From the NCBI RefSeq assembly GCF_023559245.1, contig NZ_CP097462.1, forward strand, positions 310,001 through 374,000: a stretch of DNA of 64,000 nucleotides, written 5' to 3'. The translations under genes and the position numbers were made by a program. The stretch is from Sphingomonas sp. KRR8. GTDB taxonomy: Bacteria > Pseudomonadota > Alphaproteobacteria > Sphingomonadales > Sphingomonadaceae. Under the pieces are notes generated by a model that was not told the DNA's origin, ran no database searches, and was given only the letters and a program-made list of their open reading frames with translations. Positions 8,289-17,455 of the stretch are shown here, one piece after another (within the stretch, counting starts at the first letter, position 1; every line of letters begins with the position of its first letter).

Positions 8289-9068
8289 CTAGCGCCCGGT
8301 GAAGACCGCCGGGCGCTTTTCCAGAAAGGCGGCGACGCCCTCACGATAGTCGGCGGTGAAGCCCAGGCGGCGCATCTCGTCGCGCTGCAGGTCGAGCTCT
8401 GTCTCGAGGTCGCGGGACCAGCTGGAGCGAACCAGCTGCTTGATCGCGGCGAGCCCTAGCGGTGGCAGGCTGGCGAGCTTGGCGGTGAGCCCATCAACGG
8501 TCTCATCGAGCGCCGCGTCCTCGACGCATTTCCAGATCATGCCCCATTCGGCGGCCTGGCTGGCGGACAAGGGTTCGCCGGTGAGCGCAAGACCCAGGGC
8601 GCGAGCCTGCCCGACGAGACGCGGCAGGTGCCAGCTCCCGCCGCTGTCGGGAATGAGGCCCAATGCCGAAAAGCTCTGGATGAATTTGGCCGAGCTGGCG
8701 GCGATAACCAGGTCGCAGGCCAGCGCGACGTTGGCGCCCGCCCCAGCAGCCACGCCGTTTACGCGGGCGATCACCGGCTGCGGGATGGTGGCCAGGCGCC
8801 GGATCAGGGGATTCCAGCTTTCCTCGACCGTCTCGCCAAGGTCGACCTCCTGACCGGGCGCAACTGCGCGGTCGTTGAGGTCCTGGCCCGCGCAGAAGCC
8901 GCGGCCGGCTCCGGTGAGGACGATGACCCGCGCCGAGGCCGCCTGGCGCAGCGCGTCGGAAAGTTCGCCATGCATCTGCCGAGTGAAACTGTTCAGCCGG
9001 TCGGGCCGGTTGAGGGTGATCCGGGCAACGCCGTCCACCTGCTCGAGGATGATGGTCTGGTAGGTCAT
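8289..9068 (-). CDS. paaG: PaaG: 1,2-epoxyphenylacetyl-CoA isomerase
   Basis: A 259-residue crotonase-fold enzyme. It shows RPDRLNSF near the N-terminus, the oxyanion-hole region GAGRGFCAGQDLNDR, VNGVAAGAGANVALACD, and LGLIPDSGGSWHLPR, whose aspartate is in the position used by E. coli PaaG. The QDLNDR signature separates PaaG from generic enoyl-CoA hydratases. It converts the ring epoxide made by PaaABCE to the oxepin that PaaZ opens. ATG at 9066-9068 has GGAG 7 bases upstream; a start 42 bases earlier has none. It converges on the PilZ gene with a 6-base gap. Confidence 0.93.
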   Translation of the reverse strand: MTYQTIILEQVDGVARITLNRPDRLNSFTRQMHGELSDALRQAASARVIVLTGAGRGFCAGQDLNDRAVAPGQEVDLGETVEESWNPLIRRLATIPQPVIARVNGVAAGAGANVALACDLVIAASSAKFIQSFSALGLIPDSGGSWHLPRLVGQARALGLALTGEPLSASQAAEWGMIWKCVEDAALDETVDGLTAKLASLPPLGLAAIKQLVRSSWSRDLETELDLQRDEMRRLGFTADYREGVAAFLEKRPAVFTGR

Positions 9069-9136
9069 GGCGGCGCTCCGAAGATTCGACGTGGCCCTTG
9101 GTGCAACCACGCCGGCTCGGAGACAACCATGACCGG

Positions 9137-9886
9137 CTAACGCTTCAGCCCGGCGAGCATCGTCAGCCGTTCCTCGACGGTGCCGTCACGTTCGGCAAAG
9201 CGGAGTGGTTTCACGCGCTCCACCAGGATTTCGGGCGGGGTGGGTTGCTGGGCGAACAGGTTCATCACTTCATAGATGAACTCGCTCAGCGGCATGTAGC
9301 CGGGGCGGGTGCTCTGTCCGGGGGTGAGGTCCGTCTGCACGCCCGGGGGTACCAGCTCGATCACCTCGATCTTGCCTTCGAGCAGCTTGCGGAGGGCCAG
9401 CGTGTAGCTGTGGATAGCGGCCTTTGTTGCTGAGTAAGTGGCGCTGTCGGGCAGGGGTACCGTCGCAAGGCCGGAGGTCACGTTGATGATCGCTGCGTCA
9501 GCTTGCCCCTTCAGGTGATCGATCAGTGCGTCGATCAGCCGAATGGGGCCGAGCAGGTTGGTTGTGACGGTCGCTTCGGCGTCGGACAGGTCACGCCTCG
9601 CGGTGATGTCTTCCACCCGCATGATCCCGGCGTTGTTGACCAGCACGTTGAGCTTTGGGTGCTCCGCGAGGAGGCGCTCGACGAAGCTCCTCAGGGCTGC
9701 GGGATCGTCCACGTCGACGGCATAAGAGACCATGTTGGACCGGTCGCCGATCGTTTCCCTCAGCGCCTCATCGCGGCGACCGGCGATGATCACGTGGTTG
9801 CCGGCGTCGTGCCAGCGGCGGGCGAGTTCGCGGCCGATGCCCGAGCCGCCGCCAGTGACGAGGATGGTGTTGCCGGTGGCCTTCAT
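9137..9886 (-). CDS. SDR-family oxidoreductase (DltE-like)
   Basis: A 249-residue classical short-chain dehydrogenase with TGGGSGIG near residues 10-17, NNAG around residue 89 and the catalytic Y-x3-K in YSATKAA. The C-terminal part ([11 protein letters not shown]) fits the DltE-like subgroup often annotated in proteobacteria. Its ATG (9884-9886) overlaps the TGA of the upstream LLM flavoprotein gene in an ATGA junction, so the two are co-translated. The substrate is unknown. Placement between paaG and paaA suggests, but does not prove, a role in aromatic metabolism. Confidence 0.85.
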   Translation of the reverse strand: MKATGNTILVTGGGSGIGRELARRWHDAGNHVIIAGRRDEALRETIGDRSNMVSYAVDVDDPAALRSFVERLLAEHPKLNVLVNNAGIMRVEDITARRDLSDAEATVTTNLLGPIRLIDALIDHLKGQADAAIINVTSGLATVPLPDSATYSATKAAIHSYTLALRKLLEGKIEVIELVPPGVQTDLTPGQSTRPGYMPLSEFIYEVMNLFAQQPTPPEILVERVKPLRFAERDGTVEERLTMLAGLKR

Positions 9887-10893
9887 GCGGCGGTCTCCAA
9901 AGGTTGTGCGGTTGGCTTGTTCATGGCTTCGGCGAGCAGGGCGTAGGAACGCTCCCTGGCGTGCGGATCGAAGATCTGAGCGGTGATCATGAGCTCGTCC
10001 GCGCCGGTGCGGGCGAGGAAGGCGTCGACCTGGCTCCGAACGGTCTCCTTGCTGCCGATGGCGGAGCAGGTGAGGACCTGTTCCAGCGTCAGGCGGTGCT
10101 GCATTGGAAGGCTTTCGAGATAGCCGGCCCGCGGCGGTGGGAGCTGACCCGGGGTGCCGCTGCGCAAAGCCACGAACGCTTGCTGGACCGAAGTGGCGAG
10201 CAGCTGCGCCTCCTCGTCCGTGTCGGCGACGAAAGCGTTGAAGCCGAGCATCACATAGGGCTTGTCGAGCTGCTCGGAAGGTTCGAACCGTTCGCGATAG
10301 AGCCTGATGGCCGCGTCCATCTGCTGCGGGGCGAAGTGCGACGCGAACGCGTACGGCAGGCCAAGCATGGCGGCGAGTTGGGCGCCGAACAGGCTGGAGC
10401 CCAGGATCCACACGGGGACGGTCTGGCCTTCGCCGGGGATGGCGCGGATGCGGCCGTTTTCCCCTTTGAAATAGCCCATCAGCTCCACAACGTCGTTGGG
10501 AAACTGGTTCTCGTCCGCATTCAGGTTCCGCCGCAGCGCCCACGCGGTGGCCTGGTCGGTCCCGGGCGCACGTCCAAGCCCAAGGTCGATCCGGCCGGGG
10601 TAAAGGGCTTCAAGGGTTCCGAACTGCTCGGCGATGGTCAGCGGCGCGTGGTTGGGCAGCATGATGCCGCCCGCACCGATACGGATCGTGCTGGTCCGCG
10701 ACCCGACATAAGCGAGCGCGACGGCCGTGGCCGCGCTTGCGATGCCCGGCATGCCGTGATGCTCGGCCATCCAGTATCGATGATAACCAAGCCGTTCCGC
10801 ATGGGCGGCGAGCGCGCCTGAGCGGCGAAGCGAGTCGCCGGGGGTGGAGCCCTGGGGAACGGGCGAGAGGTCGAGAACGGAGAGAAGCGCCAT
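9883..10893 (-). CDS. LLM-class flavin-dependent oxidoreductase (MsnO8-type luciferase-like)
   Basis: A 336-residue bacterial-luciferase-like flavoprotein. Diagnostic stretches are LSVLDLSPV at the N-terminus, [11 protein letters not shown], the [14 protein letters not shown] segment, and [15 protein letters not shown]. These match the luciferase-like MsnO8 subfamily, whose members are F420- or FMN-dependent monooxygenases of mostly unknown substrate. It is divergent from paaA across about 66 bases and is the first gene of a two-gene unit with the SDR. A dehydrogenase plus a flavin monooxygenase could act on a shunt product of the phenylacetate pathway; this is speculation. Confidence 0.85.
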   Translation of the reverse strand: MALLSVLDLSPVPQGSTPGDSLRRSGALAAHAERLGYHRYWMAEHHGMPGIASAATAVALAYVGSRTSTIRIGAGGIMLPNHAPLTIAEQFGTLEALYPGRIDLGLGRAPGTDQATAWALRRNLNADENQFPNDVVELMGYFKGENGRIRAIPGEGQTVPVWILGSSLFGAQLAAMLGLPYAFASHFAPQQMDAAIRLYRERFEPSEQLDKPYVMLGFNAFVADTDEEAQLLATSVQQAFVALRSGTPGQLPPPRAGYLESLPMQHRLTLEQVLTCSAIGSKETVRSQVDAFLARTGADELMITAQIFDPHARERSYALLAEAMNKPTAQPLETAA

Positions 10894-10923
10894 GACCCCT
10901 ACATGGGTGGGCTACCGTCCAGT

Positions 10924-10964
10924 TTGAACCGCGGACCGCCAGGGACTACATGCAAGTTCATGTA
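10924..10964 (+). promoter_or_regulatory. paaA promoter with overlapping palindromic operator
   Basis: TTGAAC (10924-10929) and TACATG (10947-10952) are spaced by 17 bases. The -10 is also the left arm of a perfect palindrome, TACATG-N6-CATGTA, at 10947-10964. Its right arm contains the paaA start codon at 10960. A further TACATG half site lies at 10900-10905 near the start of the divergent LLM gene. The transcript would begin at or very near the ATG. Confidence 0.5.
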
Positions 10965-11958
10965 CACGACCGATCTCTCCAAGTCCGGCGCGGGCTCCAA
11001 GGTTCAGCCGATTGGCCCGGCCGAGGACCCGGCGCTGCTCGAAGCATTCGAGGCGCGAGTCGCTGCCGATGAGTTCATCGAACCGAAGGACTGGATGCCG
11101 GAGGCCTACCGCCGCACGCTGACCCGGCAGATCAGCCAGCACGCGCACAGCGAGATCGTCGGGATGCTGCCGGAGGGCAACTGGATCACGCGGGCGCCGA
11201 GCCTGCGGCGCAAGGCAATTCTGCTGGCCAAGGTGCAGGACGAGGCGGGCCATGGGCTCTACCTCTATTGCGCGGCCGAGACGCTGGGCACCAGCCGCGA
11301 GGAGATGATCGAGGCGCTGCACTCGGGCAAGGCCAAGTACAGCACCATCTTCAACTATCCGACACTGACCTGGGCGGATATTGGCGCGATCGGCTGGCTC
11401 GTCGACGGCGCGGCCATCATGAACCAGGTGCCGCTGCAGCGGACCAGCTATGGGCCCTACGCCCGGGCGATGGTCCGGGTGTGCAAGGAAGAGAGCTTCC
11501 ACCAGCGCCAGGGCTACGAGATCATGATGGCGATGGCGAACGGGTCGCCGGCGCAGAAGCGCATGGCGCAGGATGCGCTCAACCGTTGGTGGTGGCCGAG
11601 CCTGATGATGTTCGGCCCGCCGGACGACAATTCGCCGAACACCGCGCAGAGCCTGCGCTGGCGGATCAAGCGCGAGACGAATGACGAGCTGCGGCAGAAG
11701 TTCGTCGACATCACCGTGCCACAGGCCGAGTATCTTGGGCTGACGGTCCCCGATGCCCACCTCAAGTGGAACGAGGCGAAGGGCGGCTACGACTTCGGCG
11801 CGATCGACTGGGAGGAATTCTATTCGGTCGTGCGCGGCGAGGGCCCCGTCGCGAAGGAGCGGATGACCGCTCGGCGCGAGGCGTGGGAGAGCAACGCCTG
11901 GGTCCGCGAGGCGGCCGCGGCGCATGAGGCGAAGAAGCGGGCGAAGGCGGCCGCTTGA
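10960..11958 (+). CDS. paaA: PaaA: phenylacetyl-CoA 1,2-epoxidase catalytic subunit
   Basis: A 332-residue ferritin-like di-iron oxygenase subunit. The iron-ligand motifs are clear: DEAGH (E95, H98) and EESFH (E178, H181), with [25 protein letters not shown] upstream in separate blocks characteristic of PaaA. With PaaB, PaaC and the reductase PaaE it epoxidises the ring of phenylacetyl-CoA. The start MYTTDL matches the usual PaaA N-terminus and lies inside the palindrome described for its promoter, with no ribosome binding site visible. It is the first gene of a seven-gene plus-strand operon. Confidence 0.96.
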   Translation: MYTTDLSKSGAGSKVQPIGPAEDPALLEAFEARVAADEFIEPKDWMPEAYRRTLTRQISQHAHSEIVGMLPEGNWITRAPSLRRKAILLAKVQDEAGHGLYLYCAAETLGTSREEMIEALHSGKAKYSTIFNYPTLTWADIGAIGWLVDGAAIMNQVPLQRTSYGPYARAMVRVCKEESFHQRQGYEIMMAMANGSPAQKRMAQDALNRWWWPSLMMFGPPDDNSPNTAQSLRWRIKRETNDELRQKFVDITVPQAEYLGLTVPDAHLKWNEAKGGYDFGAIDWEEFYSVVRGEGPVAKERMTARREAWESNAWVREAAAAHEAKKRAKAAA

Positions 11959-12002
11959 CCTTGCCCGTCGGCCCGGCGAAGGCCCGCTGACGGAGGAATA
12001 TC

Positions 12003-12284
12003 ATGTCTGACTGGCCGTTGTGGGAAGTGTTCGTCCGCGCCAAGGGCGGCTTGGCGCACCGGCACGTGGGTTCGGTCCACGCGCCTGACAGTGAGCTGGC
12101 GCTGCGCCATGCACGCGACACCTATACCCGGCGGCAGGAAGGGGTCAGCCTTTGGGTTGTGCGTTCGACGGACATCGTCGCGAGCGATCCCGACCAGGCA
12201 GGTGAGCTGTTCGAGCCGGCGGCGGACAAGGTTTACCGGCACCCGACCTTCTACGACATTCCCGATGTGGTGAAGCACATCTGA
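12003..12284 (+). CDS. paaB: PaaB: phenylacetyl-CoA epoxidase subunit
   Basis: A 93-residue protein of the usual PaaB length, with WPLWEVFVRAKGGLAHRHVGS at the N-terminus (split across the first two strands) and HARDTYTRRQEGVSLWVV. PaaB bridges the PaaAC heterodimers in the epoxidase. A GGAGG site lies immediately before ATG 12003, after a 44-base gap from paaA. Its TGA at 12282-12284 shares one base with the ATG of paaC (TGATG), which indicates coupled translation. Confidence 0.96.
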   Translation: MSDWPLWEVFVRAKGGLAHRHVGSVHAPDSELALRHARDTYTRRQEGVSLWVVRSTDIVASDPDQAGELFEPAADKVYRHPTFYDIPDVVKHI

Positions 12285-13105
12285 TGCCGAGCCTACCCCC
12301 GATCCGCCCCGAGGAAGAAGCCGCGGCGGCGACCCTGCGCAGCACCGGCAGCTTCGATGCGCCTGCGGACGCGACTGACCCCGTCCGCGCCGGCTATTTC
12401 CTCCGGCTTGGCGACGACGCGCTCATCCTCGGCCAGCGGCTCAGCGAATGGTGCGGACATGCACCCAGCGTCGAAGTCGACCTGAGCCTGGCGAACCTGT
12501 CGCTCGACTTGATCGGGCAGGCGACGCTGCTGCTGGCCGAAGCTGGCGATGCCGACGAATTGGCGTTCAAGCGCGACGTGCTCGACTTTCGCAACTGCTG
12601 GCTAGTCGAGCAGCCAAATGGCGATTTCGCACGGACGATGGTGCGGCAACTGCTGTTCTCGACCTGGCAGCACCTGCTTTACCAGCGGCTGACGGCCAGC
12701 AGCGATGCGGCACTGGCGGGGATCGCGGCCAAGGCGGTCAAGGAAGTCGCCTATCACCGCGAACTGGCCGCCGACTGGGTCGTGCGGCTGGGCGACGGAA
12801 CGGAGGAGAGCGCCAGGCGGACGCGGGAAGCGCTCGACTGGTGCTGGCGCTTCGTGCCGGAGCTGTTCGAGGTCGATGAGGAACTCGAGGCGGCGATTGG
12901 CTGCGGGCTGGCGGCCGACCCGCGTTCGTTCGAGGCCGACTATCGCGCCGCCATCGCCAGCGCGCTCGGCGAGGCGGGGTTGCCGGTGCCCGCCGACCAG
13001 CGACCGATCCTCGGCGGCCGTCGCGGCCACCATAGCGAGCACCTCGGCCATCTGCTGGCGCTGATGCAATATCTGCCGCGTACCTATCCGGACGCCGTCT
13101 GGTGA
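12284..13105 (+). CDS. paaC: PaaC: phenylacetyl-CoA epoxidase structural subunit
   Basis: A 273-residue ferritin-like subunit that has lost the iron site and stabilises PaaA. Hallmarks are YFLRLGDDALILGQRLSEWCGHAP (as consecutive shorter motifs), LSLDLIGQA, and RGHHSEHLGHLLALMQY near the C-terminus. It has a slightly longer N-terminal extension than E. coli PaaC. It overlaps paaB by one base and the GTG of paaE by four (GTGA). The paaD gene that normally sits between paaC and paaE is absent. Confidence 0.95.
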   Translation: MPSLPPIRPEEEAAAATLRSTGSFDAPADATDPVRAGYFLRLGDDALILGQRLSEWCGHAPSVEVDLSLANLSLDLIGQATLLLAEAGDADELAFKRDVLDFRNCWLVEQPNGDFARTMVRQLLFSTWQHLLYQRLTASSDAALAGIAAKAVKEVAYHRELAADWVVRLGDGTEESARRTREALDWCWRFVPELFEVDEELEAAIGCGLAADPRSFEADYRAAIASALGEAGLPVPADQRPILGGRRGHHSEHLGHLLALMQYLPRTYPDAVW

Positions 13106-14178
13106 GCGCGAAGGAGTTCCACTCGCTGCAGGTGGCGGAAGTGGTCGCGGAGACGGATGAGGCCCGCTCGATCCGGTTCGCCGTGCCCCCTGACCTCGAA
13201 AGTGTTTTCCGCTTCCGTGCAGGGCAGCATCTGACCCTTCGCGCCGACATCGGCGGCCAAGACGTGCGGCGCAATTACTCGCTCTGCGTCGCGCCGGACG
13301 ACGGCGCGCTGATGGTGACGGTGAAGCAGATCGCCGGCGGTGCCTTCTCCAACTGGGTGGCGCGTGAGTTGAAGGCCGGTGACCGGCTCGACGTCATGCC
13401 GCCGCACGGGTCCTTCACGATCGACTTCGATCCGAGCCGCGCCGCACGTTACGTCGCCTTCGCGGGCGGGTCGGGAATCACGCCAATCATGAGCCTGATC
13501 CGAACAGCACTGAAAACCGAGCCAAGGAGCCGCTTCACGCTGTTCTACGGCAACCGCGACGCGAGTTCGGTCATTTTCCTGGAGCAACTGGCGGGGCTCA
13601 AGGATCGCTACCTCGGCCGGTTCGACCTTTACCATTTCCTGTCTGAGGAGGAGGGCGACGTAGATCTCCTCAACGGGATGCTCGACCGCGAAACGTGCGA
13701 GCAGGCAATCGAGGCGTTTGTCGACTCGCCGGCCGAGGTTGACGCCTGGTTCGTCTGCGGTCCCGGGCCGATGATGGATGCTGCCGAAGCGGCGATGCTC
13801 GACCGCGGAGTGGCGCCTGACCGCATTCACATCGAACGTTTCACCGCCGGCCGGCCCTCCGCAGCGCTGGCGGCGGAGATGGCGCAGCTGCAGCAGCAGG
13901 CGTCGGGCCTGCAGATGAGTGTCACGATCGACGGTCGCACCCGCAAGGTGGCGTTCGACGGCACCAATATCCTCGACAGTGCGCGGGCCAGCGGGCTGCC
14001 GGCGCCCTTCGCCTGCAAGGCGGGCGTGTGCGCCACCTGCCGGGCGCGGGTGACCGCCGGCGAGGTCAGCATGGCGGCACGTTATGGCCTCACCGACGAG
14101 GAGATTGACGCAGGCTATGTGCTGACCTGCCAGTCGGTGCCCAAGGGTGACGGCGTGGCGGTGGATTACGACGCTTAA
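13102..14178 (+). CDS. paaE: PaaE: phenylacetyl-CoA epoxidase reductase (FAD, 2Fe-2S)
   Basis: A 358-residue electron-transfer subunit. Residues 1 to about 105 are an FAD domain of the ferredoxin reductase type (RRNYSL at 56-61), then an NAD(P) domain (AGGSGITPIM 121-130; CGPGPMM 219-225). Residues about 270-358 are a plant-type [2Fe-2S] ferredoxin with Cys305, Cys310, Cys313 and Cys343. It passes electrons from NAD(P)H to the di-iron site of PaaA. The start is a GTG at 13102 overlapping the paaC stop. The next gene, an aminotransferase, begins 19 bases after its stop. Confidence 0.96.
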   Translation: MSAKEFHSLQVAEVVAETDEARSIRFAVPPDLESVFRFRAGQHLTLRADIGGQDVRRNYSLCVAPDDGALMVTVKQIAGGAFSNWVARELKAGDRLDVMPPHGSFTIDFDPSRAARYVAFAGGSGITPIMSLIRTALKTEPRSRFTLFYGNRDASSVIFLEQLAGLKDRYLGRFDLYHFLSEEEGDVDLLNGMLDRETCEQAIEAFVDSPAEVDAWFVCGPGPMMDAAEAAMLDRGVAPDRIHIERFTAGRPSAALAAEMAQLQQQASGLQMSVTIDGRTRKVAFDGTNILDSARASGLPAPFACKAGVCATCRARVTAGEVSMAARYGLTDEEIDAGYVLTCQSVPKGDGVAVDYDA

Positions 14179-14197
14179 GGACGCTAGAGCCACGGCC

Positions 14198-15406
14198 ATG
14201 CTCACCACTGCCGCGCCCAAGGGCATCGCCGATCTCGACCCCGTTGTCAGCGACTCGCTGCTGGCCCTGATCGCGCTGATCGCGGCTGACCCCCGGGACA
14301 ACAAGATCGATGTCGGGGTCGGTGTCTTCCGCGACGGCGAGGGGCGCACGCCCATCCCGGCCAGCGTCAAGGAAGCGGAGCGGCGGCTGCTCGATGGCCA
14401 GGAGACCAAGGCCTATCTGGGCGGCTGGGGTGACCGTGGTTTCACCAAGGCGCTGCGGCCGATCGTGCTGGGAGCTCATGCCGGGGACGAGCGGATCGCG
14501 GGAGTCCAGACGCCCGGCGGCTGTGGCGCCTTGTTCCTGGCAACCAAGCTGCTGAAGCTGGCGAAGCCGGACGCGCGGGTGCTGGTGGGAACGCCAACCT
14601 GGCCAAATCATCCGCCGGTCATCAAGGGCGCCGGGCTCGAGATCGTCGAATACCGGCACTATGACTTCGCCACTCGGATGGTGGACTTCGCGGCGTTGCG
14701 TGAGGCCGCCTCCCGGGCGGCTCCCGGTGACATCCTGTTGCTCCATGGCTGCTGCCACAATCCGACCGGCGGTGATCTGAGCGAAGCCGAGTGGCGCGAA
14801 GTTGCAGCGATTGCTCGTGAGCGTCAGCTGACCCCGCTGATCGACCTTGCCTATCAGGGCTTCGGACGCGGGTTCGAAGAGGACGGCTATGGCGTCCAGG
14901 TCATGCTCGACGCCTGCGACGAAGTGCTGGTCGCGCAGAGCTGCGACAAGAACTTCGGCGTTTACCGTGACCGGGTCGGCAGCTTCTGGCTCAAGACCCG
15001 CGACGCCGCGGCGACTGCCAATGCCATGGCGCATGTGCTGCAGATCGCGCGCGAGGCCTGGTCGATGCCACCCGACCATGGTGCGGCGGCGGCGCGGATC
15101 GTGCTGGAGGACGAACATCTTCGGGCGCTGTGGCTGGATGAGGTCGCCGCCATGCGCAACCGGATCAACCAGGTGCGCCGTCGGATCGCCGATAGCGATC
15201 AGCGGTTGGGCTATATTGCCAGCGAATTCGGCATGTTCTCGATGCTGCCGCTGACCAAGGCGCAAGTCGTGGCGCTGCGTGACAAGCACGCGATCTACAT
15301 GGCCGACAGCGGCCGTTTCAACGTGGTCGGCTTTGCGGACCGGGACATCGACCGCTTCTGCGCCGCGGTGATCGAAGCGATGGACTCCGTTCCCGCGCAT
15401 GGCTGA
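14198..15406 (+). CDS. Aromatic/aspartate-type aminotransferase (class I, TyrB/AspC-like)
   Basis: A 402-residue PLP enzyme. Visible active-site elements are YLGGWGD (72-78), CHNPTGG (N188), DLAYQGF (D216) and the Schiff-base lysine K251 in CDKNFGVYRDRVG. The KNFGxYxxRVG pattern belongs to the AspC/TyrB subgroup, which accepts aspartate, phenylalanine and tyrosine. Position argues for an aromatic substrate: it follows paaE by 19 bases and overlaps the 2-oxo acid dehydrogenase gene by 8. I infer that it makes phenylpyruvate from phenylalanine for that dehydrogenase. ATG 14198 is chosen over an upstream in-frame start inside paaE. Confidence 0.88.
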   Translation: MLTTAAPKGIADLDPVVSDSLLALIALIAADPRDNKIDVGVGVFRDGEGRTPIPASVKEAERRLLDGQETKAYLGGWGDRGFTKALRPIVLGAHAGDERIAGVQTPGGCGALFLATKLLKLAKPDARVLVGTPTWPNHPPVIKGAGLEIVEYRHYDFATRMVDFAALREAASRAAPGDILLLHGCCHNPTGGDLSEAEWREVAAIARERQLTPLIDLAYQGFGRGFEEDGYGVQVMLDACDEVLVAQSCDKNFGVYRDRVGSFWLKTRDAAATANAMAHVLQIAREAWSMPPDHGAAAARIVLEDEHLRALWLDEVAAMRNRINQVRRRIADSDQRLGYIASEFGMFSMLPLTKAQVVALRDKHAIYMADSGRFNVVGFADRDIDRFCAAVIEAMDSVPAHG

Positions 15407-17450
15407 CGCGGACGCGCATTTTACCGGCACCGAGGTGGACTGGCGGGAGGTGGCGCGGCTGGTGCTGACCAGCCGCGAGATGGACCGGATCGAGGAAGAG
15501 GAACTCGTTCCAGCCCGCAAGGTGCTCTATCAGTTCAGCGCTCGCGGCCATGACATGGCGCAGGTGCTGCTGGGGCTGCGCTTACGCGATGGCGATGCTG
15601 CCTGCGGCTATTACCGCAGCCGGCCGCTGCTGCTCGCGCTCGGGGTGCCGCTGGCCGACGCGCTTGGCTCCGGCATGGGCCGCGAGGGCGGTTATTCTGG
15701 CGGACGCGATATCGGTGTCGTGTTCAACTATCCCAATCCCGGCGGCGCGCACGCCTTGCCGATGAGCGGCGGAGTGGGCGCGCAATATACGCCGGCCGCC
15801 GGATGGGCGCAGGCGATCCGCTACAAGGCCGAAGTGCTGAAGGAGCGGCAAGCGGATAACATCGCACTGGTGCTCGGCGGCGACGCGAGTTGCGCGACGG
15901 GGGGTTTCTGGTCGGCGCTGACGATCGCCACGACCCAGCGGCTGCCGTTGCTGATGTATGTCGAGGACAATGGCTACGGCATCTCGGTGCCGTCGACCTA
16001 CCAGACGCCGGGGCAGGACATCGCTGCCAACCTGGCGAGCTTTCGCGGGCTGACGATCTTCAACGGCGATGGCACCGACCCGGTTGAGGCAGCCCGGCTG
16101 ATCGACGCTGCCGTGAGCCATGTGCGGCAGAAGCAGGCGCCGGCGCTGCTGCGACTGACCGTGCCGCGGCTGGAAGGGCACAGCTACCAGGATACGCAGA
16201 CCTACAAGAGCGAGGAAGTGGTCGCCGCCGAATGGGCCCGCGATCCGCTGCCGAAGCTTAAAGCGCACTGCGCCGCCCGGCAGATCGGCGACAGCGACTG
16301 GGCCGAGCTGGAGCAAAGGGTCGCGTGGGAAGTCGGTCAGGCACGCGAAGACGCCGAAGCGCGCGGCGTGCTGCCGGTGGACCAGGTGGCCGACAACGTC
16401 TTTTACTCAGGGAAGCCCTCGCGGGTTGGGGGCGGGGCGGGCCTGAGCCTTGACGGCACGCATGACGAGCCGCGGCCGGACGGGCAGCGGATCAACATGG
16501 TAACGGCCATCCGCCGCGTGCTGGAGCAGGAGCTGAGCGCTAACCCGAAGATGGCCGTGTTCGGCGAGGATGTCGGGCCCAAAGGCGGCGTCCATGCGGT
16601 GACGCTGGGGCTGCAGGAACGGTTCGGTGTGGCGCGGGTGTTCGACACCAGCCTCAACGAGGAGGGTATCGTCGGGCGCGCGGCGGGGATGGCAATGGCC
16701 GGGCTGCTGCCAGTGCCGGAGATCCAGTTCCGCAAATATGCCGAGCCGGCGACCGAGCAGATCAACGACATCGGCACCATGCGCTGGCGGACCGACAATC
16801 ATTTCGCCGCTCCGATGGTGCTGCGGGTGCCGGGCGGCTTCTTCAAGTGCGGCGACCCCTGGCACAGTCAGACCAACGAAGTGCAGTTCGTGCATAATCC
16901 CGGCTGGCTGGTGGCGGTGCCAAGCAATGCCGAGGATGCGGTCGGACTGCTGCGGATGGCGTTGCGCGGGCACGATCCGGTGCTGTTCTTCGAACATCGC
17001 GCGATGCTGGATGACAGCTGGGCGCGGCGGCCGTGGCCGGGGGACGGATTCGTTCTTCCATTCGGACGCGCCAAGAAGACCCGTGAGGGCGACAAGATCA
17101 CCATCGTTACCTGGGGCGCAATGGTGCCCCGTTGCGAGGCGGCCGCGGAGGGCGTCAGCGCGGATGTGATCGACCTGCGCACGCTGATGCCCTGGGATCG
17201 TACCGCGGTGCTGGAAAGCGTTCGCCGCACCCGCCGTTGCCTGATCGTGCATGAGGATCTGCGCACCGGTGGCTTCGGCGCGGAAATCGCGGCCGTGGTG
17301 GCGGATGAGGCGTTCCTCGACCTCGACGCGCCGGTCGCTCGCGTGACCATGCCCGATATTCCGAGCCCGCATCATCCCAGCCTGCTGGAAGCGGCCGTGC
17401 CGAGCGTCGAGCGCATCCGGGCCGAGATCGACCGGCTGGTGGGGTTCTGA
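15399..17450 (+). CDS. Fused E1 alpha-beta subunit of a 2-oxo acid dehydrogenase complex
   Basis: A 683-residue fusion. Residues 1 to about 340 are the alpha part with the ThDP motif GGDAS (160-164) through DN (190-191). Residues about 365-683 are the beta part (AVFGEDVGPKGGVHAVT, FDTSLNEEGIVGRAAGMA, EIQFRKYAEPATEQI). It is related to branched-chain 2-oxo acid dehydrogenase E1, which is usually two genes. It oxidatively decarboxylates a 2-oxo acid and passes the acyl group to the E2 lipoyl arm. It starts 8 bases inside the aminotransferase gene and ends 5 bases before E2. An aryl-pyruvate substrate is my inference from context; branched-chain 2-oxo acids remain possible. Confidence 0.88.
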   Translation: MADADAHFTGTEVDWREVARLVLTSREMDRIEEEELVPARKVLYQFSARGHDMAQVLLGLRLRDGDAACGYYRSRPLLLALGVPLADALGSGMGREGGYSGGRDIGVVFNYPNPGGAHALPMSGGVGAQYTPAAGWAQAIRYKAEVLKERQADNIALVLGGDASCATGGFWSALTIATTQRLPLLMYVEDNGYGISVPSTYQTPGQDIAANLASFRGLTIFNGDGTDPVEAARLIDAAVSHVRQKQAPALLRLTVPRLEGHSYQDTQTYKSEEVVAAEWARDPLPKLKAHCAARQIGDSDWAELEQRVAWEVGQAREDAEARGVLPVDQVADNVFYSGKPSRVGGGAGLSLDGTHDEPRPDGQRINMVTAIRRVLEQELSANPKMAVFGEDVGPKGGVHAVTLGLQERFGVARVFDTSLNEEGIVGRAAGMAMAGLLPVPEIQFRKYAEPATEQINDIGTMRWRTDNHFAAPMVLRVPGGFFKCGDPWHSQTNEVQFVHNPGWLVAVPSNAEDAVGLLRMALRGHDPVLFFEHRAMLDDSWARRPWPGDGFVLPFGRAKKTREGDKITIVTWGAMVPRCEAAAEGVSADVIDLRTLMPWDRTAVLESVRRTRRCLIVHEDLRTGGFGAEIAAVVADEAFLDLDAPVARVTMPDIPSPHHPSLLEAAVPSVERIRAEIDRLVGF

Positions 17451-17455
17451 GCGCC

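Noticed and set aside
9887..10543. A 219-codon extension in front of the SDR at 9137-9886
   Set aside because: It runs through the LLM gene in another frame; the SDR has its own ATG overlapping the LLM stop.
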